Shown here: positions 8,305 through 17,399 of the stretch, piece after piece
Position numbering within the stretch: position 1 is the first letter of the stretch
Layout: every line of letters starts with the position of its first letter
NCBI RefSeq assembly: GCF_014212495.1
Contig: NZ_JACKZC010000006.1
Span: 124,001-188,000, forward strand
Direction: 5' to 3'
Source of the DNA: Pontibacter sp. Tf4
GTDB taxonomy: Bacteria; Bacteroidota; Bacteroidia; Cytophagales; Hymenobacteraceae
DNA length: 64,000 bases
Made by a program: the position numbers and the translations under genes
Notes under the pieces: model-generated
What the model was told of the DNA's origin: nothing
The model's database searches: none
What the model saw: the letters and a program-made list of their open reading frames with translations, nothing else

Positions 8305-9014
8305 GGGTGATATCCTTCGTTCATGATTTTGGCAACGGCACGGCTCAGGCGGTCTTCCTGGGTGTGCGCTTTCAGTTCAACTATAGATTCGTAGAACTTG
8401 ATACTACCATCCACCAGGCACAGCACTTCGTCGGCCACTTCTTCTATCTCGCTCATAATATGCGACGTAATCAGGATCAGTTTGCCGCGCTTCTTTTCTT
8501 TCAGGATCTTGGCCTTCAGAATTTCGGCAGCGATAGGGTCCAGGCCAGCGGTTGGCTCATCCAGAATAAGGATGGGCGGATTGAACATAAAAGCCAGCGC
8601 CGCGCTCACTTTCTGCTTGGTACCACCCGACAAGGCCCCCATACGTTTATCGTAAATTTCTTCCAGCGCATAAAGTCCGATCAGTTCTTCATCCACATCT
8701 TTTTCCTTTTTGCGGATGTCGCGGATCATCTCGATCACCTGCCGGATCTTCATGTTCTCGGGGTACTTGCCTATCTGGGGCATATACCCGATCTGGCTAC
8801 GATAAGCATACTTTTTGAGCACACTTTGCCCGTCAATCAGTATATCGCCGCTATCGGGTAGTACCATGCCCAGTATGCATTTGCTCATGGTGGTTTTACC
8901 CGCTCCGTTTGGGCCGATTACAGACACAACTTTCCCTGTACCAAACTCAACGCTCACGTCCCGGAGCACTTGTAGTTTGCCGTAGGACTTGTGCAAATTC
9001 TTTATCGTTATCAT
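8301..9014 (-). CDS. nosF: NosF, ABC transporter ATPase (copy A)
   Basis: A 237-residue ATPase with Walker A GPNGAGKTT, signature LSGGTKQK and Walker B ILILDEPTAGLDP, followed by the switch His in ITSHIMSEIE. It powers the NosY permease. The start at 9014 (MITIKNLHKSYGK) matches the paralogue exactly, so the first 68 bases truly overlap the end of nosD. The overlap is longer than in copy B (38 bases) because nosD of copy A has lost its stop codon there. Confidence 0.92.
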   Translation of the reverse strand: MITIKNLHKSYGKLQVLRDVSVEFGTGKVVSVIGPNGAGKTTMSKCILGMVLPDSGDILIDGQSVLKKYAYRSQIGYMPQIGKYPENMKIRQVIEMIRDIRKKEKDVDEELIGLYALEEIYDKRMGALSGGTKQKVSAALAFMFNPPILILDEPTAGLDPIAAEILKAKILKEKKRGKLILITSHIMSEIEEVADEVLCLVDGSIKFYESIVELKAHTQEDRLSRAVAKIMNEGYHP

Positions 9015-10272
9015 GTTTAATTCGCTTCATCAAGGGTTTTTCATCTACCAGGTTCTCCGGAATAATACTTGGCAACACTTTCTCCATGTTATCGAGCAGG
9101 TCAACCATAAAACTACGCATCAGCATTACCGAAGGCGGTACGCGCTCAACCAGCATGGCATACAAACTAACCGGTCTGTACGGCACATCGCCCACGCCGT
9201 TTTTATCCAGGTCGTAGCCGGTGTATTTCTCCCAGTAGTTATTCTCGAAATGGTTTAGCTGGCTGGGACCGTTAGTACTTACATCAAAAGAGTTGCCCGT
9301 AAAATTATTCAGCCGGAAGGTGTCATCCACGCAGGTTGTCATCAGTTTTATCGCCCAGCCGTTTCGCTCAAAATCATTGTTCTTTATGTCCAGCCGGCTC
9401 GAGCTTTCCATGTAAATAGCGGTGGTATTGCGCCGGAAAATATTATTGCGGATCACGCTGTCGCGGATGTCTTTCAGCAGCAAACCATAGGCGGCTGCAC
9501 CCCAGTTGTCTTCAAAGGTATTGTACTCCATCCGCACATCATCGGTATACATAACGGCCACACCAGCCCCATTGTGCCGGAAGATATTATAGGTATAGGT
9601 ATTGCCATTGGAGAACATAAAGTGCAACCCGTAGCGCTGGTTGTTAATGCTTGAGTTTCGGTGTACCTTACTGTTCTTCACAACTTCCAGGTAAATCCCG
9701 TCGCGATGCCCCTGCACATTGTTGCCACTTATCTCCACTTCGTCGGTATAGTATAAATGGATGGCATTGCCCAGCGCCGATTCTGTTTTGCCGGCATTCT
9801 CTCCTTTCACCACATTATCCTTTATAGTTATCTTCTCAGAGTTCTGCAGGTAAATGCCATAGTAGGTGTTCAGGATGGTGTTGTTGAGAATGCGGACGTT
9901 GCTGGCCCGGAAAACACGAATGGCGGCATCATCTCGGATATAGCTGGTAGCGATGTTTTTGAGGGTAAGCCCCTGTACCATCACATTATCGACAGTAATC
10001 GTCAGGATTTGCCCTTTATAGTTACTGTCGATCACCGGGTTATTCTGCCCGATCAGGCGGAGCGGTTTGTTTATCTCTATGCCGGATTCCTGGTAAGTAC
10101 CGCCGTCTATTAAAACGGTATCGCCGGGTCTGGCTTTCTGCACGGCCTGTTTTACCGAACTATAGGTGCAGGTCTTGCATACTTTCAGGGTGTTGCCAAA
10201 GGCTGTTTGGCCCCAGAGCATAAGTGCCAGAATGTGCGCTAATAAAAAGATCTGTTTATTCGGGTTTTTCAT
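8947..10272 (-). CDS. nosD: NosD, periplasmic copper-centre assembly protein (copy A)
   Basis: A 441-residue protein with signal peptide (MKNPNKQIFLLAHILALMLW...) followed by right-handed beta-helix repeats of the CASH/NosD type, seen as repeated N-N-x-I/V units such as VRILNNTILNTYYGIYL and VHRNSSINNQRYGLHFMFS. NosD assists CuZ assembly of NosZ. It overlaps nosL by 17 bases upstream and nosF by 68 bases downstream. Compared with copy B it ends ten residues later (QTTSAPGRER after AQVLR): the TAA stop of copy B is CAA here, a change that is silent in the overlapping nosF frame. Confidence 0.92.
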   Translation of the reverse strand: MKNPNKQIFLLAHILALMLWGQTAFGNTLKVCKTCTYSSVKQAVQKARPGDTVLIDGGTYQESGIEINKPLRLIGQNNPVIDSNYKGQILTITVDNVMVQGLTLKNIATSYIRDDAAIRVFRASNVRILNNTILNTYYGIYLQNSEKITIKDNVVKGENAGKTESALGNAIHLYYTDEVEISGNNVQGHRDGIYLEVVKNSKVHRNSSINNQRYGLHFMFSNGNTYTYNIFRHNGAGVAVMYTDDVRMEYNTFEDNWGAAAYGLLLKDIRDSVIRNNIFRRNTTAIYMESSSRLDIKNNDFERNGWAIKLMTTCVDDTFRLNNFTGNSFDVSTNGPSQLNHFENNYWEKYTGYDLDKNGVGDVPYRPVSLYAMLVERVPPSVMLMRSFMVDLLDNMEKVLPSIIPENLVDEKPLMKRIKHDNDKEFAQVLRQTTSAPGRER

Positions 10273-10717
10273 TTTTCTGTACAGCTAAAACTACCTCTTC
10301 CCAGTTAAGCACGCGACCGCCATGCTCCTGTTGCATCTTTTGTGCAGCTCCCTGGTCAGCATACGCTGTCAGGAACATACCCATTGGGCTTGGCAACTCC
10401 CGGCTCCGCAGAAAATGAGCTTCCCGGGCATTAATGATCTGGTTGGGGTTGGTATAGTCTGTAACCATCAGGTAAGCGGCATTGTTTCCCTGTTCCGGCT
10501 GCTCGTTCACAAAAGCAGCCAGGCACTCCGCAGAATCAAAGTAAATGGCTTTTCCTTTGTCGTTCACCAGTTCGGCACCAAAGCGGTTGTCGGCTACCGT
10601 CATGTTGCAGTGGGCACAGTTGGCTTCGCCGTAAGGAATTGGCTTGGGCTCTACGGAGCAGGCAGTTAACAGCGCAACTATAAGCATAAAGCTTACAAGG
10701 CTTTTTAAGGGTTTCAT
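10256..10717 (-). CDS. nosL: NosL, copper chaperone lipoprotein (copy A)
   Basis: A 153-residue lipoprotein (MKPLKSLVSFMLIVALLTAC, lipobox LTAC). It carries the NosL/TRASH metal motif NCAHCNM and the family segment RFGAELVNDKGKAIYFDSAECLAAF. NosL delivers Cu(I) to NosZ in the periplasm. The gene starts 3 bases after the stop of the membrane protein gene and overlaps nosD. Its counterpart in copy B keeps all motif residues. Confidence 0.92.
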   Translation of the reverse strand: MKPLKSLVSFMLIVALLTACSVEPKPIPYGEANCAHCNMTVADNRFGAELVNDKGKAIYFDSAECLAAFVNEQPEQGNNAAYLMVTDYTNPNQIINAREAHFLRSRELPSPMGMFLTAYADQGAAQKMQQEHGGRVLNWEEVVLAVQKNEKPE

Positions 10718-10720
10718 TTC

Positions 10721-11314
10721 TTATAAGGGTTCAACTATAGTTTGACTTCTTTTACGACTTACATAGTAAGCTATAGCAGCAAAAACAAGCGCCAGCAATA
10801 TACCCAGGCTACCTGTTGATGGCAGCGAGAGCGCTTCGAAATTCAGTAATTGTTTCCGGCCCAGCAGCGGCGGGATGTAGGTCATGCCCGGTACTTTTAT
10901 GGGCGCTTCAGGGTTCAGATTTGTGCCGAACTTTACCAGCCACAGGTAGAAATCCAGTATGCCCACCGCCCCACCGATCAGCAACAGTGTACCCCAGTAC
11001 AAAATCAGTTTCCGTTTACCAACCAGCGCTATAATGGCACCGGTTATCATAAAGGCTATTACAATGTAGGGCATTATCTTTAACTCTGCAAAAGACTCCG
11101 CATGGATCGGCTCCATGCCAATATAGTGGTTCAGGATGTTAAAGTTTTGCAAAACACTCTCAGAGCTACCCGATATTTTATTTACCCAGATGTGCATCTC
11201 CAGCCCTTCCGGGTATTGGGGCGCTTTCAGGTAAATTTTCCACATCGGAGACAGAAACAACAAACCCAGAAATAACGCAGCCAGAAACATCAGTAATCTG
11301 CTTAACTTATTCAT
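10721..11314 (-). CDS. Nos-cluster membrane protein (NosB-like position) (copy A)
   Basis: A 197-residue protein with about four transmembrane segments (residues 8-28, 80-100, 105-125, 165-185) and a periplasmic loop with the conserved stretches APQYPEGLEMHIWVNK and FNILNHYIGMEPIHAESF. A membrane protein of this kind sits between nosZ and nosL/D in clade II nos clusters and has been called NosB in some; its exact role is unknown. The His pairs in NHYIGMEPIHAE could bind metal. A hairpin lies between nosZ and this gene. Confidence 0.75.
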   Translation of the reverse strand: MNKLSRLLMFLAALFLGLLFLSPMWKIYLKAPQYPEGLEMHIWVNKISGSSESVLQNFNILNHYIGMEPIHAESFAELKIMPYIVIAFMITGAIIALVGKRKLILYWGTLLLIGGAVGILDFYLWLVKFGTNLNPEAPIKVPGMTYIPPLLGRKQLLNFEALSLPSTGSLGILLALVFAAIAYYVSRKRSQTIVEPL

Positions 11315-11341
11315 GGTGCTATAGTTTTAGTGGAGCATTAA

Positions 11342-11380
11342 AAAGCAGCGGAGTCTGCTACCTGCAAACTCCGCTGCTTT
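11342..11380 (-). terminator. Intra-operon hairpin after nosZ copy A
   Basis: Perfect 13-base arms at 11342-11354 and 11368-11380, followed on the minus strand by a T run. It has the shape of an intrinsic terminator but lies inside the operon, between nosZ and the membrane protein gene. A hairpin of similar core sequence occupies the same place in copy B (18161-18193), so it probably lowers expression of the maturation genes relative to nosZ. Confidence 0.75.
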
Positions 11381-11397
11381 GCTCTGTTAGCATATCT

Positions 11398-13452
11398 TTA
11401 ATTCATACCGGCACTTGTCGGGCCTCCGTTTGGTGGTGGCACTGATTTTTTCTCGCCACTCGAGAATTTGATCGGAACGTTGGATCCTTTAGGAGATACC
11501 CGTATGTACCCCTGCATTTCCTGGTGCAGGGCCGAGCAGAAGTCGGTACAGTAGAACGGATAGACACCTGCCATTTTTGGTACCCAACGCAGCGATTGCG
11601 TAGCTCCCGGCATGATCAGCGTTTCAGCATTGTCGGCACCCATCACAGCAAATCCGTGCGGTACGTCCCAGTCCTGCTCAAGGTTAGTTACGTGGAAGAT
11701 CACCGTATCGCCTACCTGCACCCCTTCAATGTTATCCGGCACAAAGTGGCTTCGGATGGAAGTCATGTTCACCTTCACGGTTTTACCCTGGCGGGTTACG
11801 CTCGCATCAGCTTCTTTCTTCACAGCTTCAGGGTGCGTATTCTGATCCAGCTTAAAGAACTTCACGCTGTTTGGTGCCACTTTATCGGCTGGTATCCCCT
11901 GTGCATAGTGCGGTTCTGCCAGTGTCGGGAAGTCAAGTAACATACGCATCTTATCCCCGCTGATATCAATCAACTGTGCAGAGTGTACCAGTTCAGGTCC
12001 GGTTGGCAGGTAACGGTCTTTGGTGATCTTGTTCATTACCACCAGGTATTTGCCGTAAGGTTCCTTGGTATCCCCGCCCGGAATCATCAGGTGGCCAGGT
12101 GAGTAGTACACAGGAATTCTGTCTTTTACCGCCAGGTCCTTCACGTTCCATTTCACCACTTCTGATGATACGAACATGGTAGAGTACGCATTGCCTTTGC
12201 CGTCGAACTCAGTATGCAATGGTCCTAAGCCCGGCTCTTTTACTTCGCCATATAGTACGGCATCATACTTAAATACCGGTATACCATTCACTTCCCCTTC
12301 AAAAGCCTTGTCTTCAATGGCCTTCTGCATTTTAGAGAAAGAAAATACCGGCAGCGACGAAGCAAGTTTACCGTTCACTACCATGTATTCGCCGGTCGGG
12401 TCCACGTCGATACCATGCGGTGATTTAGGCGCCGGGATCAGGTACATCATGCCCGGGCATTCTTCCGGCAGCAGGTACCGTACTTTCTTTTTAACAGTAG
12501 AGGTAGCTTTGTGTGTACCGTGGTCCAGTTTGTTGTGGTAATAGTTGGCTGGCATCTCATGTGCTTTTCCTTCCGCAGCATACTTGGCAGCCAGTTTCCA
12601 GTTAATGGCGGCCAGGTAGTCCTTGTCGTTCTGCGATGCGCCCAGTTCCTTCATGGTTCTGGCTTTCTCGGTGTTATAGGTTGTAAAGAAAACCCAGTCT
12701 TCCGATGGGCCTTTACCACCGTTGGCAAGGTCGTAGTCAAAGCCCGGTACCAGCACCTGGAAGTCCAGTTCCATGTCGCCTTTCTCTTTGTCTACTTTTA
12801 TAAAAGAGATCGAACCTCTGAATTTATCTTTATACTCTTCCAGGCTTGCATCTCCCATTCCACCTTTCTGCATATCGATCGGAACGGAGAAGCGGGTACC
12901 TGCCAGAATATATTCGTTGTTGTTGGTTGGGTACGGAGAGCAGTGGTTACCTGCCGAGTTTGGTATCTCCATGATCTCTACCGTCTCAAATGTGGTCAGG
13001 TCTACACGGGCTACGCGTGGCGTGTTGTTACCGTTCACAAACAGCCAGCGGCCATCAGCCATCCCTCCTGCTCTCGAAAGCTTCGGGTGGTGCAGGTCGT
13101 CCCAGGGCACAAAGCCATGCGATGTCATAAGCATCGGCCTGGTTTCTTCGTTGTAGCCGTAACCGTTTTCCGGGAATTGCGAGAACACCGGAATCACCTT
13201 CAGCAGCCTGCCCGACGGAATTCCATACACCGACACCTGCCCGTTAAAACCACCGGACAGGAAACCATATAGTTCGTCGTGCTCCCCTGGTGGTACATAC
13301 ACGGCTTTCGCGACATCTTCCGATACTCCTTCTGTTTTAGCAGTGCCCCTGTCATTCTCGCTGCAGCTTTGCAGCGAAAGGCCTGCTACAAGTGCCAGTG
13401 GCAAGCCAACACCTGATGCTATAGTTTTCAGATTACCTTTCAGATTTCTCAT
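11398..13452 (-). CDS. nosZ: Nitrous oxide reductase, clade II, lipoprotein form (copy A)
   Basis: A 684-residue enzyme reducing N2O to N2 in the periplasm. The N-terminus is a Sec lipoprotein signal (lipobox LQSC) with no twin-arginine motif, the mark of clade II (atypical) NosZ. The N-terminal seven-bladed propeller holds the CuZ ligands, with His in WDDLHHPKLS, SAGNHCSPYP and KSPHGIDVDP. The C-terminal cupredoxin has the CuA motif CTDFCSALHQEM (C-x3-C-x3-H-x2-M). All key ligands are present, so it should be active. It is the second gene of operon A, after a cytochrome c. Copy B is full length and similar throughout, but differs at many positions. Confidence 0.96.
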   Translation of the reverse strand: MRNLKGNLKTIASGVGLPLALVAGLSLQSCSENDRGTAKTEGVSEDVAKAVYVPPGEHDELYGFLSGGFNGQVSVYGIPSGRLLKVIPVFSQFPENGYGYNEETRPMLMTSHGFVPWDDLHHPKLSRAGGMADGRWLFVNGNNTPRVARVDLTTFETVEIMEIPNSAGNHCSPYPTNNNEYILAGTRFSVPIDMQKGGMGDASLEEYKDKFRGSISFIKVDKEKGDMELDFQVLVPGFDYDLANGGKGPSEDWVFFTTYNTEKARTMKELGASQNDKDYLAAINWKLAAKYAAEGKAHEMPANYYHNKLDHGTHKATSTVKKKVRYLLPEECPGMMYLIPAPKSPHGIDVDPTGEYMVVNGKLASSLPVFSFSKMQKAIEDKAFEGEVNGIPVFKYDAVLYGEVKEPGLGPLHTEFDGKGNAYSTMFVSSEVVKWNVKDLAVKDRIPVYYSPGHLMIPGGDTKEPYGKYLVVMNKITKDRYLPTGPELVHSAQLIDISGDKMRMLLDFPTLAEPHYAQGIPADKVAPNSVKFFKLDQNTHPEAVKKEADASVTRQGKTVKVNMTSIRSHFVPDNIEGVQVGDTVIFHVTNLEQDWDVPHGFAVMGADNAETLIMPGATQSLRWVPKMAGVYPFYCTDFCSALHQEMQGYIRVSPKGSNVPIKFSSGEKKSVPPPNGGPTSAGMN

Positions 13453-13479
13453 AGTTTATCAAGTTTGCTCAGAAATGCT

Positions 13480-14016
13480 TTAGTTTTTCAGGTCGTTCTG
13501 TCTCAGATACTCCAATATAGCTCTGGCATCTTTCTCTGATATATCCTGGTTGGTCATCTGTGTTAAGTGCTCTGCCAGCAGTTTTTTAGCTGTCGGATCC
13601 TTCTTGGTCATTTCTTCCGGGTTGATCACCATGTTCATGATCCACTCCGACTTACGGCGTTCTGTAACACCAGCAAGGCCAGGCCCCACTACCTTCTGGT
13701 CCGTCAGCTGGTGACAGGCAGTACATTTGGCCTCAAAAATGTTCTTGCCTTCTGCAGCAAGGGCTTCGTCAATCTTATCTCCTACTTCTACTGATTTTAC
13801 AGGGCCAATGCCCATTCCATCATCCTCAATCTCTTCACCCACCGTCTGATCTGCATCGTTTTGTGCCAGGCCTGATTCTTCCTGCGCGTCAGCACTTTTA
13901 TTCTCGTTATCACCGGAACCACAGCCCCAGAGAATGGTACCACAAAACATTGCCATTACTGCCATACGCGAAGGTCTTATAAACAGACCCCGTAATTTTT
14001 CGTGTGTCATTTTCAT
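13480..14016 (-). CDS. Monoheme cytochrome c lipoprotein of nos operon A
   Basis: The start is placed at 14016 (MKMTHEKLRG) because it gives a lipoprotein signal ending at LWGC; an open frame continues upstream without signal character. After an acidic linker there is one heme c site, CTACHQ, and an axial Met is likely in the MTNQDISEKDARAI region. It is the probable electron donor to NosZ in place of the NosR or NosG-type routes of clade I. Gene order cytochrome-nosZ is the same in copy B, whose cytochrome is very alike from the heme site to the C-terminus but diverged in the linker. Confidence 0.88.
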   Translation of the reverse strand: MKMTHEKLRGLFIRPSRMAVMAMFCGTILWGCGSGDNENKSADAQEESGLAQNDADQTVGEEIEDDGMGIGPVKSVEVGDKIDEALAAEGKNIFEAKCTACHQLTDQKVVGPGLAGVTERRKSEWIMNMVINPEEMTKKDPTAKKLLAEHLTQMTNQDISEKDARAILEYLRQNDLKN

Positions 14017-14131
14017 AATTTGTTCATTTAGTGTGAGCCAATGTACTATGGGCATTATTACGCGCAATATTCTTTACAGTTTGATTTTCTAATATTTGCA
14101 ACACTTCAGACAGGTAATAAGCCACAAAAAA

Positions 14132-14159
14132 AGAGCGCTGGCATCCCGGCCAGCGCTCT
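14132..14159 (-). terminator. Terminator of nos operon B
   Basis: Arms AGAGCGCTGG (14132-14141) and CCAGCGCTCT (14150-14159), followed on the minus strand by a run of T. It separates nosY of copy B from the cytochrome gene of copy A, so the two operons are most likely separate transcripts. Confidence 0.88.
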
Positions 14160-14211
14160 CCAAAAAACAAAACACCAAACAAATATTAACTATAGTTTAA
14201 ACTGCTTATAG

Positions 14212-14979
14212 TTACAGATCTCTCTTACTGAAAATGCTTCTTGAGCTCAGGATCGGAACCAGTATCCAGAGTAGCAGCAAGCCAAAAGCCAGCCCTATGC
14301 CCCACAGGCTACCAAGTATACTTTTATACAAGGCCCCGGTATAGCCCATCAGCGCCGACACATCGAGGTTCAGCAATACAATGATTCTGCCCAGGTCAAC
14401 CGGGTTCATGGCTGTCATAGCTAACGTAGCATTCTCCAATGGGTAGTCGGCAAAAGCGTATAGTATGAACAGCACAATGCCATCGTAGATGAGCGCAAAG
14501 TAAAACCAGAGCAACAGCGCTATACCAATGCCTTTCGCTTTATCGCGGGTGATCACTGAAGCCAGGAACGCCAGCGCCACAAAAATGAAGGTGATAAACA
14601 CGCCCGTTAACAGCAGGTAAAACCCTGTAAGGCTGGCACCGAAAAGCAGCACCGGCACGCCCACGCCAACTATAAATGCCCCGGACAACGACCCGGCCAC
14701 ACCCAGGTACTCACTCATGAATATTTTTTTCCGGTTGATCGGCTGGGCAACTAACAGTTCTATGAATTCATAGGAATTATAAAAGTGCGTAGTGGCAAAA
14801 ACGATGCTTATCAGCGGCACTGTTAACAGCACCAGGTTCAGCAGGCTAAGCACGGCTTTGTCGGGGCTGCCGCCCAGGTTAAACAGGCCTATGGAAAGCA
14901 GCAGCAGAAACAAGGTGTAGGCCAGAACGATCTTGTTGCGGATGATGTCGTAGAAAACGTATTTTATGATCTTGCTCAT
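14212..14979 (-). CDS. nosY: NosY, ABC transporter permease (copy B)
   Basis: A 255-residue permease of exactly the same length as NosY of copy A, with the same six hydrophobic segments. The two are nearly identical over the middle of the protein and differ most in the first 15 residues (IIRNKIVLAYTLF against IVKSRIIIAYTVF) and near the C-terminus. It starts 3 bases after the nosF stop, whereas in copy A the two genes overlap by 4 bases. It ends operon B. Confidence 0.9.
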   Translation of the reverse strand: MSKIIKYVFYDIIRNKIVLAYTLFLLLLSIGLFNLGGSPDKAVLSLLNLVLLTVPLISIVFATTHFYNSYEFIELLVAQPINRKKIFMSEYLGVAGSLSGAFIVGVGVPVLLFGASLTGFYLLLTGVFITFIFVALAFLASVITRDKAKGIGIALLLWFYFALIYDGIVLFILYAFADYPLENATLAMTAMNPVDLGRIIVLLNLDVSALMGYTGALYKSILGSLWGIGLAFGLLLLWILVPILSSRSIFSKRDL

Positions 14980-14982
14980 GGC

Positions 14983-15690
14983 TTAGTCCTCCCCGTTCAT
15001 AATTTTAGCAATGGCTTTGCTCAGGCGAGCCTCGTTTGCCTGCGCTTTAATTTCTGTAATAGTGTCGTGGAATTTCACGTTACCGTCTACCAGGCACATC
15101 ACTTCGTCGGCTACTTCTTCAATCTCGCTCATGATGTGCGATGTGATCAGGATCAGTTTGCCGCGTTTTTTTTCCTTCAGGATCTTGCATTTAAGTATCT
15201 CTGCCGAGATCGGGTCCAGGCCGGCAGTCGGCTCATCCAGGATCAGTATCTTCGGGTCAAACATAAAAGCCAGCGCAGCACTTACCTTCTGCTTGGTACC
15301 GCCGGACAGGGAGCCCATGCGCTTGTCGTACATTTCCTGCAGGCGATACAAACCTATTAGTTCTTCATCCACGGTGGTCACATCTTTGCGGATGTCGCGG
15401 ATCATTTCGATCACCTGACGGATCTTCATGTTCTCAGGGTACTTACCTATCTGTGGCATATACCCGATCTGGCTACGGTAAGCGTGCTTTTTCAGGACAC
15501 TTTCACCGTTGATCTTTATGTCGCCGCTGTCGGGTAAAGCCATGCCCAGAATGCACTTGCTCAGGGTGGTTTTACCGGAGCCGTTCGGCCCAATAACCGA
15601 TATTACTTTACCGGCTTCAAAACTCACATTTACATCTTTTAACACCTGCAGCTTACCGTAAGACTTGCGCAAGTTTTCTATCGTTATCAT
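14983..15690 (-). CDS. nosF: NosF, ABC transporter ATPase (copy B)
   Basis: A 235-residue ATPase with Walker A GPNGSGKTT, signature LSGGTKQK, Walker B ILILDEPTAGLDP and ITSHIMSEIE. Its first 38 bases overlap nosD. All catalytic motifs are intact, so both copies of the transporter ATPase should work. The C-terminus (IAKIMNGED) is two residues shorter than in copy A. Confidence 0.92.
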   Translation of the reverse strand: MITIENLRKSYGKLQVLKDVNVSFEAGKVISVIGPNGSGKTTLSKCILGMALPDSGDIKINGESVLKKHAYRSQIGYMPQIGKYPENMKIRQVIEMIRDIRKDVTTVDEELIGLYRLQEMYDKRMGSLSGGTKQKVSAALAFMFDPKILILDEPTAGLDPISAEILKCKILKEKKRGKLILITSHIMSEIEEVADEVMCLVDGNVKFHDTITEIKAQANEARLSKAIAKIMNGED

Positions 15691-16954
15691 GATCTATTTT
15701 GCTCATTAAGGGTTTTTCATCTACCAGGTTTTCCGGTATAAAGCTCGGCAGCACTTTTTCGATATTATCCAGCATATCCACCATAAAGCTGCGCATAAAC
15801 ATCACCGAAGGCGGCACGCGCTCTACCAGCATGGAATATAAACTTACCGGGCGGTACGGCACATCGCCTACCTGGTCTTTGTTCAGGTCGTAGCCGCTGT
15901 ATTTGTCCCAGTAGTTGTTCTCAAAGTGGTTTAGCTGGCTGTCGCTGTTGGTGCTCACATCAAAGGAGTTGCCGGTAAAGTTGTTGAACTTAAACACATC
16001 GTCGGTGCAGCTGCTGAGCAGGCGCACAGCCCAGCCATTTCTATCAAAGTTGTTGCGCTGTATATCCAGACGGCTGGAGCTTTCCATGTAAATGGCAGTA
16101 GTGTTGCGGCTAAACCTGTTGTTATAGATCACACTGTTGCTGATGTCTTTTAGCAGTAAGCCATAAGCAGCCGCGCCCCAGTTATTTTCAAAGGTGTTGT
16201 GTTCCATGCGGATGTCGCGGGTGTACATCACGGCCACACCAGCCCCGTTCTCACGGAAGATGTTGTGGGTATACACGTTGCGGTCCGAGAACATGAAGTG
16301 CAGGCCATAGCGCAGGTTATGCTGACTCAGGTTATTCTTTACTTCGCTGTCCTTCACAAACTCCAGGTAGATACCGTCTCGGTGGCCTTTTACTTTGTTG
16401 TTGCTGATCACGGCATTGTCGCAGTACCACAGGTGTATGGCATTACCCAGCGACGACTCATTCAGGCCGGTCACATCTTTGCCTGTTACCACGTTTCCTT
16501 TTACCACGCAGTTATCAGAGTACTGCAGGTAAATACCGAAAAAGGTGTTCAGGATCGTATTATTCAGGATGCGGACATTGCTCTGCTCCACTACCCGGAT
16601 GGCAGCATCGTCGTGGCGGTAGCTGGTGGCAATGTTCTTTATGGTCAGGCCTTCTATCGTTACGTTACTGGCTGTAACTGTAAAGATCTGCCCTTTATAG
16701 TTTCCGTCAATTACCGGGTTGTTGCGGCCCAGTACTGTTAAAGGTTTATTAATCTCAATTCCATATTCCTGGTACACGCCGCTCTCGATCAGGACAGTCT
16801 CACCGGGCTTTGCCTGTTTCACTGCCTGCTTCACCGACGTATAGTCACAGGTTTTGCACACTTTCAGTGTGTCGCCGAACGTAACATTTACCTTCAGCGA
16901 CAACACCGCCAGCGTACATAGTGTAAAATATAGTTTATTCAGGTCTTTCATCAT
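15653..16954 (-). CDS. nosD: NosD, periplasmic copper-centre assembly protein (copy B)
   Basis: A 433-residue beta-helix protein with a signal peptide and the CASH-type repeats of NosD. Two adjacent Met codons offer the start (16954 or 16951). It ends AQVLR followed by TAA, ten residues shorter than copy A, and the overlap with nosF is accordingly shorter. The signal peptide region is quite different from copy A although the beta-helix is well kept, as expected for old paralogues or for separate acquisitions. Confidence 0.92.
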   Translation of the reverse strand: MMKDLNKLYFTLCTLAVLSLKVNVTFGDTLKVCKTCDYTSVKQAVKQAKPGETVLIESGVYQEYGIEINKPLTVLGRNNPVIDGNYKGQIFTVTASNVTIEGLTIKNIATSYRHDDAAIRVVEQSNVRILNNTILNTFFGIYLQYSDNCVVKGNVVTGKDVTGLNESSLGNAIHLWYCDNAVISNNKVKGHRDGIYLEFVKDSEVKNNLSQHNLRYGLHFMFSDRNVYTHNIFRENGAGVAVMYTRDIRMEHNTFENNWGAAAYGLLLKDISNSVIYNNRFSRNTTAIYMESSSRLDIQRNNFDRNGWAVRLLSSCTDDVFKFNNFTGNSFDVSTNSDSQLNHFENNYWDKYSGYDLNKDQVGDVPYRPVSLYSMLVERVPPSVMFMRSFMVDMLDNIEKVLPSFIPENLVDEKPLMSKIDHDNDRKLAQVLR

Positions 16955-17399
16955 TTCTAACGACTTGTGCCGCTTCGTTCCAGGTCAGCAGGCGTCCGCC
17001 ATACTCCTGTTGCATTTGTGTAGCAGTAGCATTATCAGCCACCGCCGTCAGGTACATGCCCATCGGGCTTGGCAACGCTTTGGTCTGTAAAAAAGCAGCG
17101 TTGCGTGCATCAATAAGTTCACCCGGTTTTGTAAAGTCTGATACCAGCAGGTAAGCGGCTTTCTCGCCCTGTTCGGGTTGCTCGTTTACATATGCTATCA
17201 GGCATTCTGCCGAGTCAAAAAAGTAGGGCTTGCCTTTGTCGTTCACCAGCTCAGCGCCATAGCGGTTATCGGCTACGGTCATGTTGCAGTGGGCGCAGTT
17301 GGCCTGACCATACGGTATAGTTTGTGGTTCCACAGCACAGCCCGACAGCACCAGAAGTGCCATCGACAGGCTGCAGAAGTATAGTTTTATGCCATTCAT
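16935..17399 (-). CDS. nosL: NosL, copper chaperone lipoprotein (copy B)
   Basis: A 154-residue lipoprotein (lipobox LSGC) with metal motif NCAHCNM and the segment RYGAELVNDKGKPYFFDSAE. It overlaps the upstream membrane protein gene by 4 bases and nosD by 20 bases. Role and motifs are as for the copy A protein. Confidence 0.92.
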   Translation of the reverse strand: MNGIKLYFCSLSMALLVLSGCAVEPQTIPYGQANCAHCNMTVADNRYGAELVNDKGKPYFFDSAECLIAYVNEQPEQGEKAAYLLVSDFTKPGELIDARNAAFLQTKALPSPMGMYLTAVADNATATQMQQEYGGRLLTWNEAAQVVRNDERPE

